A DNA stretch of 64,000 nucleotides from JBLMXQ01 sp050257855 (lineage in GTDB: Bacteria > Acidobacteriota > Vicinamibacteria > Vicinamibacterales > CAVVIG01), in NCBI GenBank assembly GCA_050257855.1, contig JBLMXQ010000118.1, forward strand, positions 4,104 through 68,103. The letters run 5' to 3'. Below, piece after piece: positions 8,416 to 15,619 of the stretch (within the stretch, counting starts at the first letter, position 1; each line of letters starts with the position of its first letter). The position numbers and the translations under genes are program-made. A model generated the notes under the pieces. The model had not been told where the DNA came from. It saw only the letters and a list, made by a program, of their open reading frames with translations, and did not search any database.

Positions 8416-9018
8416 ATGATGCGTCACGTCCTGTTTGCCGCGGCGGCCGCCGCGCTGATTGCCATCCCGGCCGGCATGTCCGGCGCCGGCGGCACGGTCA
8501 CCGGCACCGTCAAGGTCACCGGCGCCTCGACGAGCGCCGACGCCGTCGTCTACATCGAGCAGGCGCCGGGAGCGCACGCGGCATCGAAGCCGGTCGAGAT
8601 GGACCAGCGGAAGATGCAGTTCATCCCGCACGTGCTGCCGATCGTCGCCGGCACGGTCGTGAAGTTCCTCAATTCCGATCCGACGCCGCACAACGTCTTC
8701 TCGCCCGACAACGAGAAGTACAACCTCGGCACCTGGCCGCAGGGGCAGACGAAGGACTACACCTTCGACAAGTGCAAGAAGCTGCCCTGCGTCTACACGC
8801 AGCTCTGCCGCGTGCACCCCGAGATGGAAGGCTTCATCGTCGTGCTGCAAAACCCCTATTTCGCGGTGACGGCGCGGGACGGGAAGTACGAGATCAAGGA
8901 CGTGCCGCCCGGGTCGTACCAGCTCGGCGTCTGGCACGAGAAGGGCAAGGCGGCTCCCAAGCCGGTCGTCGTCGACGCGAGCAAGCCGGCGGTCGTCGAC
9001 TTCGTCCTCAAGAAGTGA
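8416..9018 (+). CDS. Secreted plastocyanin-like cupredoxin with C-terminal carboxypeptidase-regulatory-like domain
   Basis: Protein of 200 residues with an N-terminal signal peptide (cleavage expected near AGMSGAGG). The first domain has the type 1 copper ligand pattern: His in DPTPHNVFS, then Cys, His and Met in QLCRVHPEM. A second short beta-sandwich region (GKYEIKDVPPGSYQLGVWHEKG) resembles carboxypeptidase-regulatory-like folds, a combination seen in proteins annotated as methylamine-utilization or plastocyanin-like. A strong Shine-Dalgarno (GAAGGGAG, 8401-8408) fixes the start at 8416. It lies 19 bp after the barrel gene and 13 bp before the flavoprotein gene. A periplasmic copper electron carrier serving the bc-type complex is the inferred role. 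Confidence 0.85.
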   Translation: MMRHVLFAAAAAALIAIPAGMSGAGGTVTGTVKVTGASTSADAVVYIEQAPGAHAASKPVEMDQRKMQFIPHVLPIVAGTVVKFLNSDPTPHNVFSPDNEKYNLGTWPQGQTKDYTFDKCKKLPCVYTQLCRVHPEMEGFIVVLQNPYFAVTARDGKYEIKDVPPGSYQLGVWHEKGKAAPKPVVVDASKPAVVDFVLKK

Positions 9019-9031
9019 GGGGTCGAGGCCG

Positions 9032-10945
9032 ATGGCCCCTCGCGCCTACAACGCGGTCGTTCCGGACTTCCGCTACTTCCTGGACCTCGTCCCGTGCCGG
9101 GCGGCCTGCCCGGTGCACACCAACGCGGGCGGGTACGTCCGGGCGGTCGCCGAGTGGGACACGTCTGGCGGGTACGCGATCGCGCGGGCGCCGAATCCGC
9201 TGGCTTCGATCTGCGGACGCATCTGCGCGCATCCGTGCGAGACGAAGTGCCGGCGCGGGACGATCGACAATCCGATTTCCATCAGGGCGCTGAAGCGGAC
9301 GCTGACCGAGCGCCACGGCGTCGAGAACACGATGGGGGATCAGCCGGCGCCCCTCCGGCCGCTCGGCCTCGCGGTCGCGGATGCCGCCGGCCCGCGCCGC
9401 GTCGCCATCATCGGCGCGGGGCCGGCGGGGCTCAGCTGCGCGCACGATCTCGCGCTGCTCGGCTACCGCGTGACGATGTTCGAAGCCTCGGCGGTCGTCG
9501 GCGGGATGCTGTACCAGGGCGTGCCCGAGTACCGGCTGTCGCGCGATCTGATCCGCGCCGAGGTCGACCAGATCCTCTCGCTCGGCGTCGAGCTCAAGCT
9601 GGAGTGGCGGCTCGGACGGGACTTCACGGTCGGCGATCTGCGGCGGAACGGCTACGCGGCGGTGTTCCTGGCGCTCGGCGCGACGCGCGGCCGCGACCTG
9701 AAGATCCCGGGCCACGATCTCGACGGTGTCATCAACGGCGTCGACTTCCTGCTGAACGCGAACCTGGGGTACCGGGTCACGCTGGGCGAGCGCGTCATCG
9801 TCATCGGCGGCGGCAACGTGGCCATCGACGTTGCGCGGACCGCGCTCCGCTACGCGACGTCGGGCGAACGGCCCGGGCTGCCCGGCGGCGCCGAACAGCT
9901 CCTGCAGACCTGGGGCTACGACAACGCGTTCATCGACGCGGCCAGGACGGCCCTGCGGCTCGGCGCGCGGCACGTCCAGCTCGTCTCGCTGGAGTCGCGC
10001 GGCCAGATGCCCGCGCACCCCGACGAGGTGCGCGAAGCCGAGGAAGAAGGCATCACGCTGGCGGCCGGCCGCGGACCGAAGGCCATCCTCGGGCACCACG
10101 GCAAGGTGAGCGGGCTCGAGACGCTCGCCGTCGCCTCGCTGTTCGACGCGAGCGGCCGCTTCAACCCGTCGTTCGTGCCCGGCAGCGAACAGGCGTTCGA
10201 CGCCGACACGATCATCCTCGCCGTCGGCCAGCAGCCCGACACGGCGTGCCTGGCGGCGGACAGCGAGATCGAGATCACCCCCCGCGGCCTCGTCAAGATC
10301 GATTCGCGCACGCTCGCGACGACGCTGCCGGGCGTGTTCTGCGGCGGCGACCTGGCGTTCGGGCCGCGCATCGTCATCGAGGCCGAAGCGGACGGCAAGC
10401 GCGCCGCGCTGGCCATCCACGAATGGCTCGGCGGCGGCACGGTGCCGAGGGCGCAGGCCCGCTTCCGGCCGATTGACCTCGACAGAAGCGGCGACCGCTA
10501 CGACCGCGTGCCGCGACAGGCGGTGCCGGCGCTCGCCGTGTCGCGCCGCACGGGCTTCCGCGAAGTCGAGGAGGGCTTCGGCGAGGAGCAGGCGCGGCTC
10601 GAGGCGTCGCGCTGCCTCTGGTGCAACGTCGAGACGATCTTCGACTCCGAGCGCTGCATCCTCTGCAGCGGCTGCGTCGAGATCTGTCCCGAGGGCTGCC
10701 TGGCCCTCGTGCCGGCGGCGCAGCTCCGCGGCGCCGGCGACCTCGAGGCCGTCGCGGCGGCGATGGGCGGCGACGCCGCGGCGCTCGGTGCGATCGTCAA
10801 GGACGAGACGCGGTGCATCCGGTGCGGCCTCTGCGCCGAACGCTGCCCGACGCGCGCCATCACGATGGAGGCGCTCGAGCTCGACGAGTCGCCGCAGACC
10901 GCCCTCGGCCTCTATCACGAACGCATGGATGAGGGGCGGTCATGA
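9032..10945 (+). CDS. FAD/NAD(P)-dependent oxidoreductase with N- and C-terminal [4Fe-4S] domains (GltD-like)
   Basis: Protein of 637 residues. The N-terminal domain has the GltD-type cysteine pattern (CRAACPVHTNAGGY, CGRICAHPCETKCRRG). It is followed by an FAD-binding Rossmann motif (IIGAGPAGLSCAHDLALLG, near residue 125) and a second nucleotide-binding motif (VIVIGGGNVAIDVARTAL, near 255). The C-terminus carries a bacterial-type double cluster ferredoxin (CILCSGCVEICPEGC and CIRCGLCAERCP). The build is that of glutamate synthase small subunit relatives that shuttle electrons between NAD(P)H and Fe-S partners. Its stop overlaps the Rieske gene start (ATGA), implying co-translation and physical association with the bc-type complex. 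Whether it feeds electrons in from NAD(P)H or reduces NAD(P)+ by reverse transport cannot be told. Confidence 0.88.
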   Translation: MAPRAYNAVVPDFRYFLDLVPCRAACPVHTNAGGYVRAVAEWDTSGGYAIARAPNPLASICGRICAHPCETKCRRGTIDNPISIRALKRTLTERHGVENTMGDQPAPLRPLGLAVADAAGPRRVAIIGAGPAGLSCAHDLALLGYRVTMFEASAVVGGMLYQGVPEYRLSRDLIRAEVDQILSLGVELKLEWRLGRDFTVGDLRRNGYAAVFLALGATRGRDLKIPGHDLDGVINGVDFLLNANLGYRVTLGERVIVIGGGNVAIDVARTALRYATSGERPGLPGGAEQLLQTWGYDNAFIDAARTALRLGARHVQLVSLESRGQMPAHPDEVREAEEEGITLAAGRGPKAILGHHGKVSGLETLAVASLFDASGRFNPSFVPGSEQAFDADTIILAVGQQPDTACLAADSEIEITPRGLVKIDSRTLATTLPGVFCGGDLAFGPRIVIEAEADGKRAALAIHEWLGGGTVPRAQARFRPIDLDRSGDRYDRVPRQAVPALAVSRRTGFREVEEGFGEEQARLEASRCLWCNVETIFDSERCILCSGCVEICPEGCLALVPAAQLRGAGDLEAVAAAMGGDAAALGAIVKDETRCIRCGLCAERCPTRAITMEALELDESPQTALGLYHERMDEGRS

Positions 10946-11424
10946 CGACGGCAGAGCACACCGGACGCGCGCCGGCTCCCGGGGACGCCATCCCGCGGCG
11001 CGCCTTCATGGCCGGCTGCGTCGGGCTGGGCGCGGCGACCGCCGGATTCCTGGCGGCGACGTTCCGCTTCCTCGTGCCGAACGTCCTCTACGAGCCGTCC
11101 CGGCGCTTCGACGTCGGGCCGCCGACGGAGTTTCCGCCCGAATCGGCGACGTTCCTGCCGGACCGGCGGCTGTTCGTCTTCAACAGCGCGGACGGCTTCT
11201 ACTGCATCTCCTCGGTGTGCACGCATCTGGGCTGCAACGTGAAGCACACGCCGGGCGGATTCGACTGCCCGTGCCACGGCAGCAGGTACGACCGCAACGG
11301 GCGGGTGATCAGCGGCCCGGCGCCGCGCCCGCTTCCGTGGTACGCCATCAGCCTCTCGCCGCGCCGCGAGCTCGTCGTCGATCTCGACGAGACGGTCGGC
11401 CCCGAGTTCCGCCTGCGGGTCTGA
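10942..11424 (+). CDS. Rieske [2Fe-2S] protein of a cytochrome bc-type complex
   Basis: Protein of 160 residues. A twin-arginine-like N-terminus (IPRRAFMAGCVGLGAATAGFLAATF) serves as Tat signal and membrane anchor. The cluster-binding motifs CTHLGC and CPCHGS are both intact and spaced as in Rieske proteins, with the Pro loop (SGPAPRPLPWY) behind. It accepts electrons from quinol and passes them to c-type cytochrome. The start overlaps the flavoprotein stop by four bases, and the cytochrome b gene begins 14 bp after the stop. Confidence 0.95.
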   Translation: MTTAEHTGRAPAPGDAIPRRAFMAGCVGLGAATAGFLAATFRFLVPNVLYEPSRRFDVGPPTEFPPESATFLPDRRLFVFNSADGFYCISSVCTHLGCNVKHTPGGFDCPCHGSRYDRNGRVISGPAPRPLPWYAISLSPRRELVVDLDETVGPEFRLRV

Positions 11425-11438
11425 AAGGGAGCCTGAAC

Positions 11439-12692
11439 GTGAACGGATCGATCCGCCGGCGAACGTCGGGATGGCTGAGCGCGATCCGCCGGTCGGTCTG
11501 GCGCGTCGGGTGGCCGGCCACCGACAAGGACCGGGCCGCGGCGATGATCTCCAGCTTCTTCCTGCACATCCATCCAGCGCGGGTGAGCCGCCACGTGCTC
11601 AGGCCGACGTACACGTTCGCGCTCGGGCTGATCGCGGCGATTCTCTTCCTGGTGCTGTCGGTGACCGGGCTGGCGCTGATGCTCTACTACGTGCCGCACC
11701 CGCCCGAGGCGTACCGCAGCATGAAGGACCTGCAGTTCGTCGTGACCTTCGGGGTCGTGCTGCGGAACATGCACCGGTGGTCGGCGCACGCGATGGTGGC
11801 GGTGGTCTTCCTCCACATGTGCCGCGTGTTCTGGACCGGGTCCTACAAGGCGCCGCGCGAGTTCAACTGGGTGATCGGCGTGCTCCTGCTGCTGCTCACG
11901 CTGGCGCTGTCGTTCACCGGCTACCTGCTGCCGTGGGATCAACTCGCCTACTGGGCGATCACGGTCGGCTCGAACATCGCCGCCTACGCGCCGCTGGTCG
12001 GCGACCGCGTGAAGTTCCTGCTGCTGGCCGGCCATGTCATCGGCCCGATGACCCTGCTGCGCTTCTACGTGCTGCACTGCGTGGTGCTGCCGCTCGCCGT
12101 GGTGGCGCTCGTCTCCGTCCACATCTGGCGCGTCCGCAAGGACGGTCTCAGCGGGGCCGAGGCGCACGCCGTGCCGGTCGAGGAAGTCGCCGGGGCGTTT
12201 CCGCCCTCCACCAAGACGCACGGCCTCATGGCGCTGGCGCGCAGGCCGCGCACGTCCGTCGAGGCGCGCGATCCCGACGACGAGGTGTTCGCCTGGCCGC
12301 ACCTCCTGTACCGCGAGCTCCTCGTGGCCCTGGGCGTCGTGATCGTCCTGCACGTCGTGTCGCTGTCCTTCATGGCGCCGCTCGAGGAGATGGCCGACCC
12401 GACCCGCACGCCGAATCCGGCCAAGGCGCCCTGGTACTTCCTCGGCCTCCAGGAGCTCGTGCACTACTCGGCGCTCATCGGCGGCGTCATCGTGCCGACC
12501 CTGATCGTCCTCGCGCTCGTCGTTCTGCCGTACGTCGACCGCACGCGCGGCGGCGCCGGACAGTGGTTCGCCCCCGAGCGGCGGTGGATCAACGCAATCT
12601 TCACGGTGCTCGTGGTCGCCTTCGTGAGCCTCACGATGATCGGGACGTTCTTCCGCGGCGCCAACTGGGCGTGGGTGTGGCCATGGAAGTGA
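11439..12692 (+). CDS. Cytochrome b, b6-type, with fused subunit-IV-like C-terminal half
   Basis: Integral membrane protein of 417 residues starting at GTG with Shine-Dalgarno AAGGGAG. The four heme ligands can be placed: His near 112 (MHRW), His near 126 (FLHM), His near 213 (VLHC) and His near 228 (SVHIW). There are 14 residues between the second pair, the spacing of b6 rather than mitochondrial-type b. RKDGLSGA after the last ligand matches the b6 signature. The C-terminal half (from about residue 285) corresponds to subunit IV and is fused to the N-terminal half. The quinol-oxidation loop reads AKAPWYF, so the usual Glu of PEWY is absent. It forms the core of the bc-type complex with the Rieske and multiheme cytochrome genes. 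Confidence 0.93.
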   Translation: MNGSIRRRTSGWLSAIRRSVWRVGWPATDKDRAAAMISSFFLHIHPARVSRHVLRPTYTFALGLIAAILFLVLSVTGLALMLYYVPHPPEAYRSMKDLQFVVTFGVVLRNMHRWSAHAMVAVVFLHMCRVFWTGSYKAPREFNWVIGVLLLLLTLALSFTGYLLPWDQLAYWAITVGSNIAAYAPLVGDRVKFLLLAGHVIGPMTLLRFYVLHCVVLPLAVVALVSVHIWRVRKDGLSGAEAHAVPVEEVAGAFPPSTKTHGLMALARRPRTSVEARDPDDEVFAWPHLLYRELLVALGVVIVLHVVSLSFMAPLEEMADPTRTPNPAKAPWYFLGLQELVHYSALIGGVIVPTLIVLALVVLPYVDRTRGGAGQWFAPERRWINAIFTVLVVAFVSLTMIGTFFRGANWAWVWPWK

Positions 12693-14686
12693 AGCAGACG
12701 GCTCCCGCACGGCTGCACGTCCTGTTCGCGTGCCTCGCTGTCGGCTTCCTGCTCATCTTCTCGTGGGTGCTGCTGCGGGAGGAGACGGCCGGGTGGCGGA
12801 CGACGCAGGCCCGCTTCGCCAGCCTGGAAGCGACGGTCAAGGATCCGCACCAGCTCGCCCAGGCCGCCCCGGTCGGCGGCCTCCGGCAGATCTGGGTCGA
12901 GGACCTCGGCCGCATCGACCGCTGCACCACGTGCCACCTCGGCATCGACGACCCGGCGTTCGCCAGCCTGCCGCAGCCGTTCACGACCCATCCGGGCACC
13001 TGGCTGACGACACACCCGACCGATCGGTTCGGCTGCACGGTGTGCCACGACGGCCAGGGCCAGGCGACCGACTACCGCGACGCCGCGCATCAGCCGCAGC
13101 CGTTCGTGCTCCGGCCGATGCGTCCGCTCGAGACCATCGAAGCCAACTGCGGCACCTGTCACCGCGGACTCGATCCGCCCGACGCGCCGCGCCTCGCCGA
13201 GGGGCGCGCGCTCATCGTCGATTCGGGCTGCGTGGCCTGCCACGAGATCCCGGGCTTCGAGGGGGTCACGTTCCGCGGCCCCGCGCTCGCCAGCATCGGC
13301 TACAAAGTGCGGCCCGAGTGGCTGCACCAGTGGCTGAAGGATCCGAAGAGCTACCTGCCGCGGTCGAAGATGGGCAACTTCCGGCTGACGGACGCCGAGA
13401 TCGAGGGGCTGCAGGCGTTCCTGCTCACGCAGCGGACCGACCCGCCGGTCGACGCCGGCGTCGACTGGTCCAGGGCGAACACGGACAACGGCCGTGCGCT
13501 GTTCGGCGAGCTGCGCTGCGTGAGCTGCCACGCGGTCAACGATCGCGGCGGCACCATGGGCCCCGAGCTGACGCGCATCGGCGACAAGGTGCGCCGCGCG
13601 TGGCTCTTCAGCTTCCTGAAGGATCCGCATCGCACGCAGCCCGACTCGCCGATGCTCCAGTACCGGCTCACCGACGATCAGGTGCGCGACCTGACGGCGT
13701 ATCTGCTCGACGAGTACCGCACGACGGACGCGCCGGAAACGGCGCCCGCTGCCTACCAGGACGCCCGCGCGGTCGCGGCGGGCCGCGCCGACTTCGAGCG
13801 GCGGGGGTGCCCGAGCTGCCACCAGCTCCCGGGCGTGGCCGAGTCGGGCCGCATCGGTCCGAGCCTCGTTGGTATCGCCGACCGCGATCCGGACGAGCTG
13901 CCCTACGGCGCCAGCCTCGTGCGCCACACGACCGAGAACTACCTGTTTCTGAAAGTGCTGATGCCCGACGCGCTCGGCCAGCCCTCGTCCATGCCGACCT
14001 TCTCGTTCACGCCCGATCAGGCCGCGAAGATTGCGCTTGCGCTGGCCGGGATCCGCAAGACCGATCTGCCGGCCTCCTACGTGCAGGCGCCTCAGCCGGC
14101 GCCGGCGTTCCGGCCGGCCGGCGCGTTCGGCGAGCTCGTGGACCGTTATCGCTGCCTGAGCTGCCACTCGGTCGGCGGCTACGGCGGCACGCTCTCGACG
14201 GTACCGCTCGATCGCATCGGCAGCCAGTTGAAGCGCGACTACCTGGTGTCGTACCTGCTGAATCCGGGCGCCGTGCGGGTCAGCGTCGAAGCGCGCATGC
14301 CGGTCTTCCACATGCAGTCCGACGAGGCGAAGACGATCGCCGATTACTTCTCGACGGTGTTCCTCGACGACGCGCTGGAGCGGTACGACGCGCGCTTCAC
14401 GCCGGCGGAGGCGCGGCGCGGCCAGGAGTTGTACGCACAGCTCGGGTGCGCCGGGTGCCATCAGCTCGGGGTGACGGGCGGTTACGTGGGGCCCGAGCTG
14501 TCGCATACGGGCGACCGGCTGAAGCCTGGCTGGATCGCGGCGTTCCTGACAGCGCCGGAGCGTTACCGGCCGGGGACGTTGCAGCCGGACTACGGGCTGT
14601 CGGCCGTCGATGCGCGCGCGCTGACGGCGTACCTGAGCGGCCTGCACGGCACGGCGGCCGCGGCGGGAACGGAGGCCGGGCGATGA
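12683..14686 (+). CDS. Eight-heme membrane-anchored cytochrome c of the bc-type complex
   Basis: Protein of 667 residues with one N-terminal membrane helix (residues about 11-29) and eight CxxCH motifs between about residues 81 and 593: CTTCH, CTVCH, CGTCH, CVACH, CVSCH, CPSCH, CLSCH and CAGCH. The last five sit in repeated monoheme-like domains (each followed by GPxLxxIGxKVxxxWL-type segments), suggesting expansion by tandem duplication of a class I cytochrome c domain. The start at 12683 overlaps the end of cytochrome b by ten bases, so the two are co-translated. The inferred role is to take electrons from the Rieske protein and pass them to periplasmic carriers or terminal oxidoreductases, in place of cytochrome c1 or f. 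Confidence 0.92.
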   Translation: MEVKQTAPARLHVLFACLAVGFLLIFSWVLLREETAGWRTTQARFASLEATVKDPHQLAQAAPVGGLRQIWVEDLGRIDRCTTCHLGIDDPAFASLPQPFTTHPGTWLTTHPTDRFGCTVCHDGQGQATDYRDAAHQPQPFVLRPMRPLETIEANCGTCHRGLDPPDAPRLAEGRALIVDSGCVACHEIPGFEGVTFRGPALASIGYKVRPEWLHQWLKDPKSYLPRSKMGNFRLTDAEIEGLQAFLLTQRTDPPVDAGVDWSRANTDNGRALFGELRCVSCHAVNDRGGTMGPELTRIGDKVRRAWLFSFLKDPHRTQPDSPMLQYRLTDDQVRDLTAYLLDEYRTTDAPETAPAAYQDARAVAAGRADFERRGCPSCHQLPGVAESGRIGPSLVGIADRDPDELPYGASLVRHTTENYLFLKVLMPDALGQPSSMPTFSFTPDQAAKIALALAGIRKTDLPASYVQAPQPAPAFRPAGAFGELVDRYRCLSCHSVGGYGGTLSTVPLDRIGSQLKRDYLVSYLLNPGAVRVSVEARMPVFHMQSDEAKTIADYFSTVFLDDALERYDARFTPAEARRGQELYAQLGCAGCHQLGVTGGYVGPELSHTGDRLKPGWIAAFLTAPERYRPGTLQPDYGLSAVDARALTAYLSGLHGTAAAAGTEAGR

Positions 14687-15114
14687 CGACGACCTGGATC
14701 GAGCGGATCGCGCTGGCCGCCGCCCTGGCCGCGCTCGGCGGCTGCGCGCGGACGCCGGCGCATCCGGGCGATCCGCTGCTCGACGCGATCCGCGCCGAGG
14801 AGCGCGGCGCGGGCGATCTGACGTACGCCGAGAGCCAGGGCAAGGCGCTGTTCGAACACTATTGCGCGACGTGCCACGGCGACGAAGGGCGCGGCGACGG
14901 CCAGAACGCCTCGAACCTCGCGCCGCCGCCGCCCGACCTGACGACGTCGAAGGACGTGAGCGATCCGGCCCTGCTGCGCAAAGTGATTGCCGAAGGGAGC
15001 GCGTCGGTCGGCCGGTCGCCGCTCTCGCCGCCGTGGGGGCGGAGCCTCACGCGACAGGAGGTCGATTACCTGGTCGCGTACTGCCAGACGCTCGGCCGGA
15101 AGAAGCCCGGCTAA
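14683..15114 (+). CDS. Monoheme cytochrome c lipoprotein
   Basis: Protein of 143 residues. A lipobox (LAALGGC, Cys near residue 20) follows a short hydrophobic stretch, so it should be lipid-anchored on the periplasmic side. One CATCH heme motif lies in a typical class I cytochrome c fold (FEHYCATCHGDEGRGDG), and a methionine-poor C-terminal half ends in YLVAYCQTLGRKKPG. An axial Met ligand is not obvious, so the sixth ligand is uncertain. It overlaps the eight-heme gene by four bases (ATGA) and ends the operon; the next gene has its own promoter. Confidence 0.88.
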   Translation: MTTTWIERIALAAALAALGGCARTPAHPGDPLLDAIRAEERGAGDLTYAESQGKALFEHYCATCHGDEGRGDGQNASNLAPPPPDLTTSKDVSDPALLRKVIAEGSASVGRSPLSPPWGRSLTRQEVDYLVAYCQTLGRKKPG

Positions 15115-15129
15115 TTCCTAGTTCATTAG

Positions 15130-15158
15130 TTGACATGGCCGGCGGCCGCGGGTAGAGT
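15130..15158 (+). promoter_or_regulatory. Promoter of the blaI-blaR1-like operon
   Basis: A perfect TTGACA (15130-15135) and TAGAGT (15153-15158, four of six bases) are separated by exactly 17 bases. The predicted start of transcription, near 15165, coincides with the left edge of the palindrome at 15166, so a protein bound there would block initiation. Confidence 0.65.
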
Positions 15159-15165
15159 GGAGCCC

Positions 15166-15185
15166 ACTCTTAAGTAATTAAGAGT
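15166..15185. promoter_or_regulatory. Palindromic operator overlapping the transcription start of the blaI-like gene
   Basis: ACTCTTAA (15166-15173) and TTAAGAGT (15178-15185) form a perfect inverted repeat with a four-base spacer, in the leader just after a strong promoter and 18 bases before the BlaI-like start codon. Position and symmetry fit autorepression by the BlaI-family protein. The half-site differs from the TACA/TGTA cores of the staphylococcal bla/mec operators. Confidence 0.6.
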
Positions 15186-15202
15186 TCGGGACCGCCTTTC
15201 CC

Positions 15203-15619
15203 ATGCCCAGACCGCGATCTCCAGCCCTCACCGACGCCGAGCTGCGGGTGATGAACGTCCTCTGGGGACGGGAGCGGGCCACCGTGGGCGAGGTGGTCGA
15301 CGCGGTCCAGGCTCCGCACAAGCCGGCATACAATACCGTCCTCACGATCCTCCGGATCCTCGAGCGCAAGGGGTACGTCGCGCACGAGAAGGAGGGTCGC
15401 GCGTTCATTTTCAGGCCGCTCGTCGATCGCGGACAGGAGCGGCGCCGCGTCCTCTCGCTGCTCCTCAGTCGTTTCTTCGACGACTCGCCGCGCTTGCTCG
15501 TGTCCGACCTGCTGGGCCACGAGCGTCTCGATGCCGCCGAGCTCCAGCGGCTGCGCGAGCTGATCGACGGCTCGGTGCCCGACGTCGCGCCGAGGCGGAC
15601 GAACAGGGGGGACCGATGA
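15203..15619 (+). CDS. BlaI/MecI-family transcriptional repressor
   Basis: Protein of 138 residues, close to the usual length for the family. The N-terminal winged helix begins LTDAELRVMNVLWGRERATVGEVVDAV and continues through the family signature (YNTVLTILRILERKGYVAHEKEGRAFIF). The C-terminal helical dimerization part (SLLLSRFFDDSPRLLVSDLLG) is also typical. Its stop overlaps the start of the membrane protease gene (ATGA). In this family the protease partner inactivates the repressor on receipt of a signal. The palindrome at 15166 is the probable operator. Confidence 0.94.
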   Translation: MPRPRSPALTDAELRVMNVLWGRERATVGEVVDAVQAPHKPAYNTVLTILRILERKGYVAHEKEGRAFIFRPLVDRGQERRRVLSLLLSRFFDDSPRLLVSDLLGHERLDAAELQRLRELIDGSVPDVAPRRTNRGDR

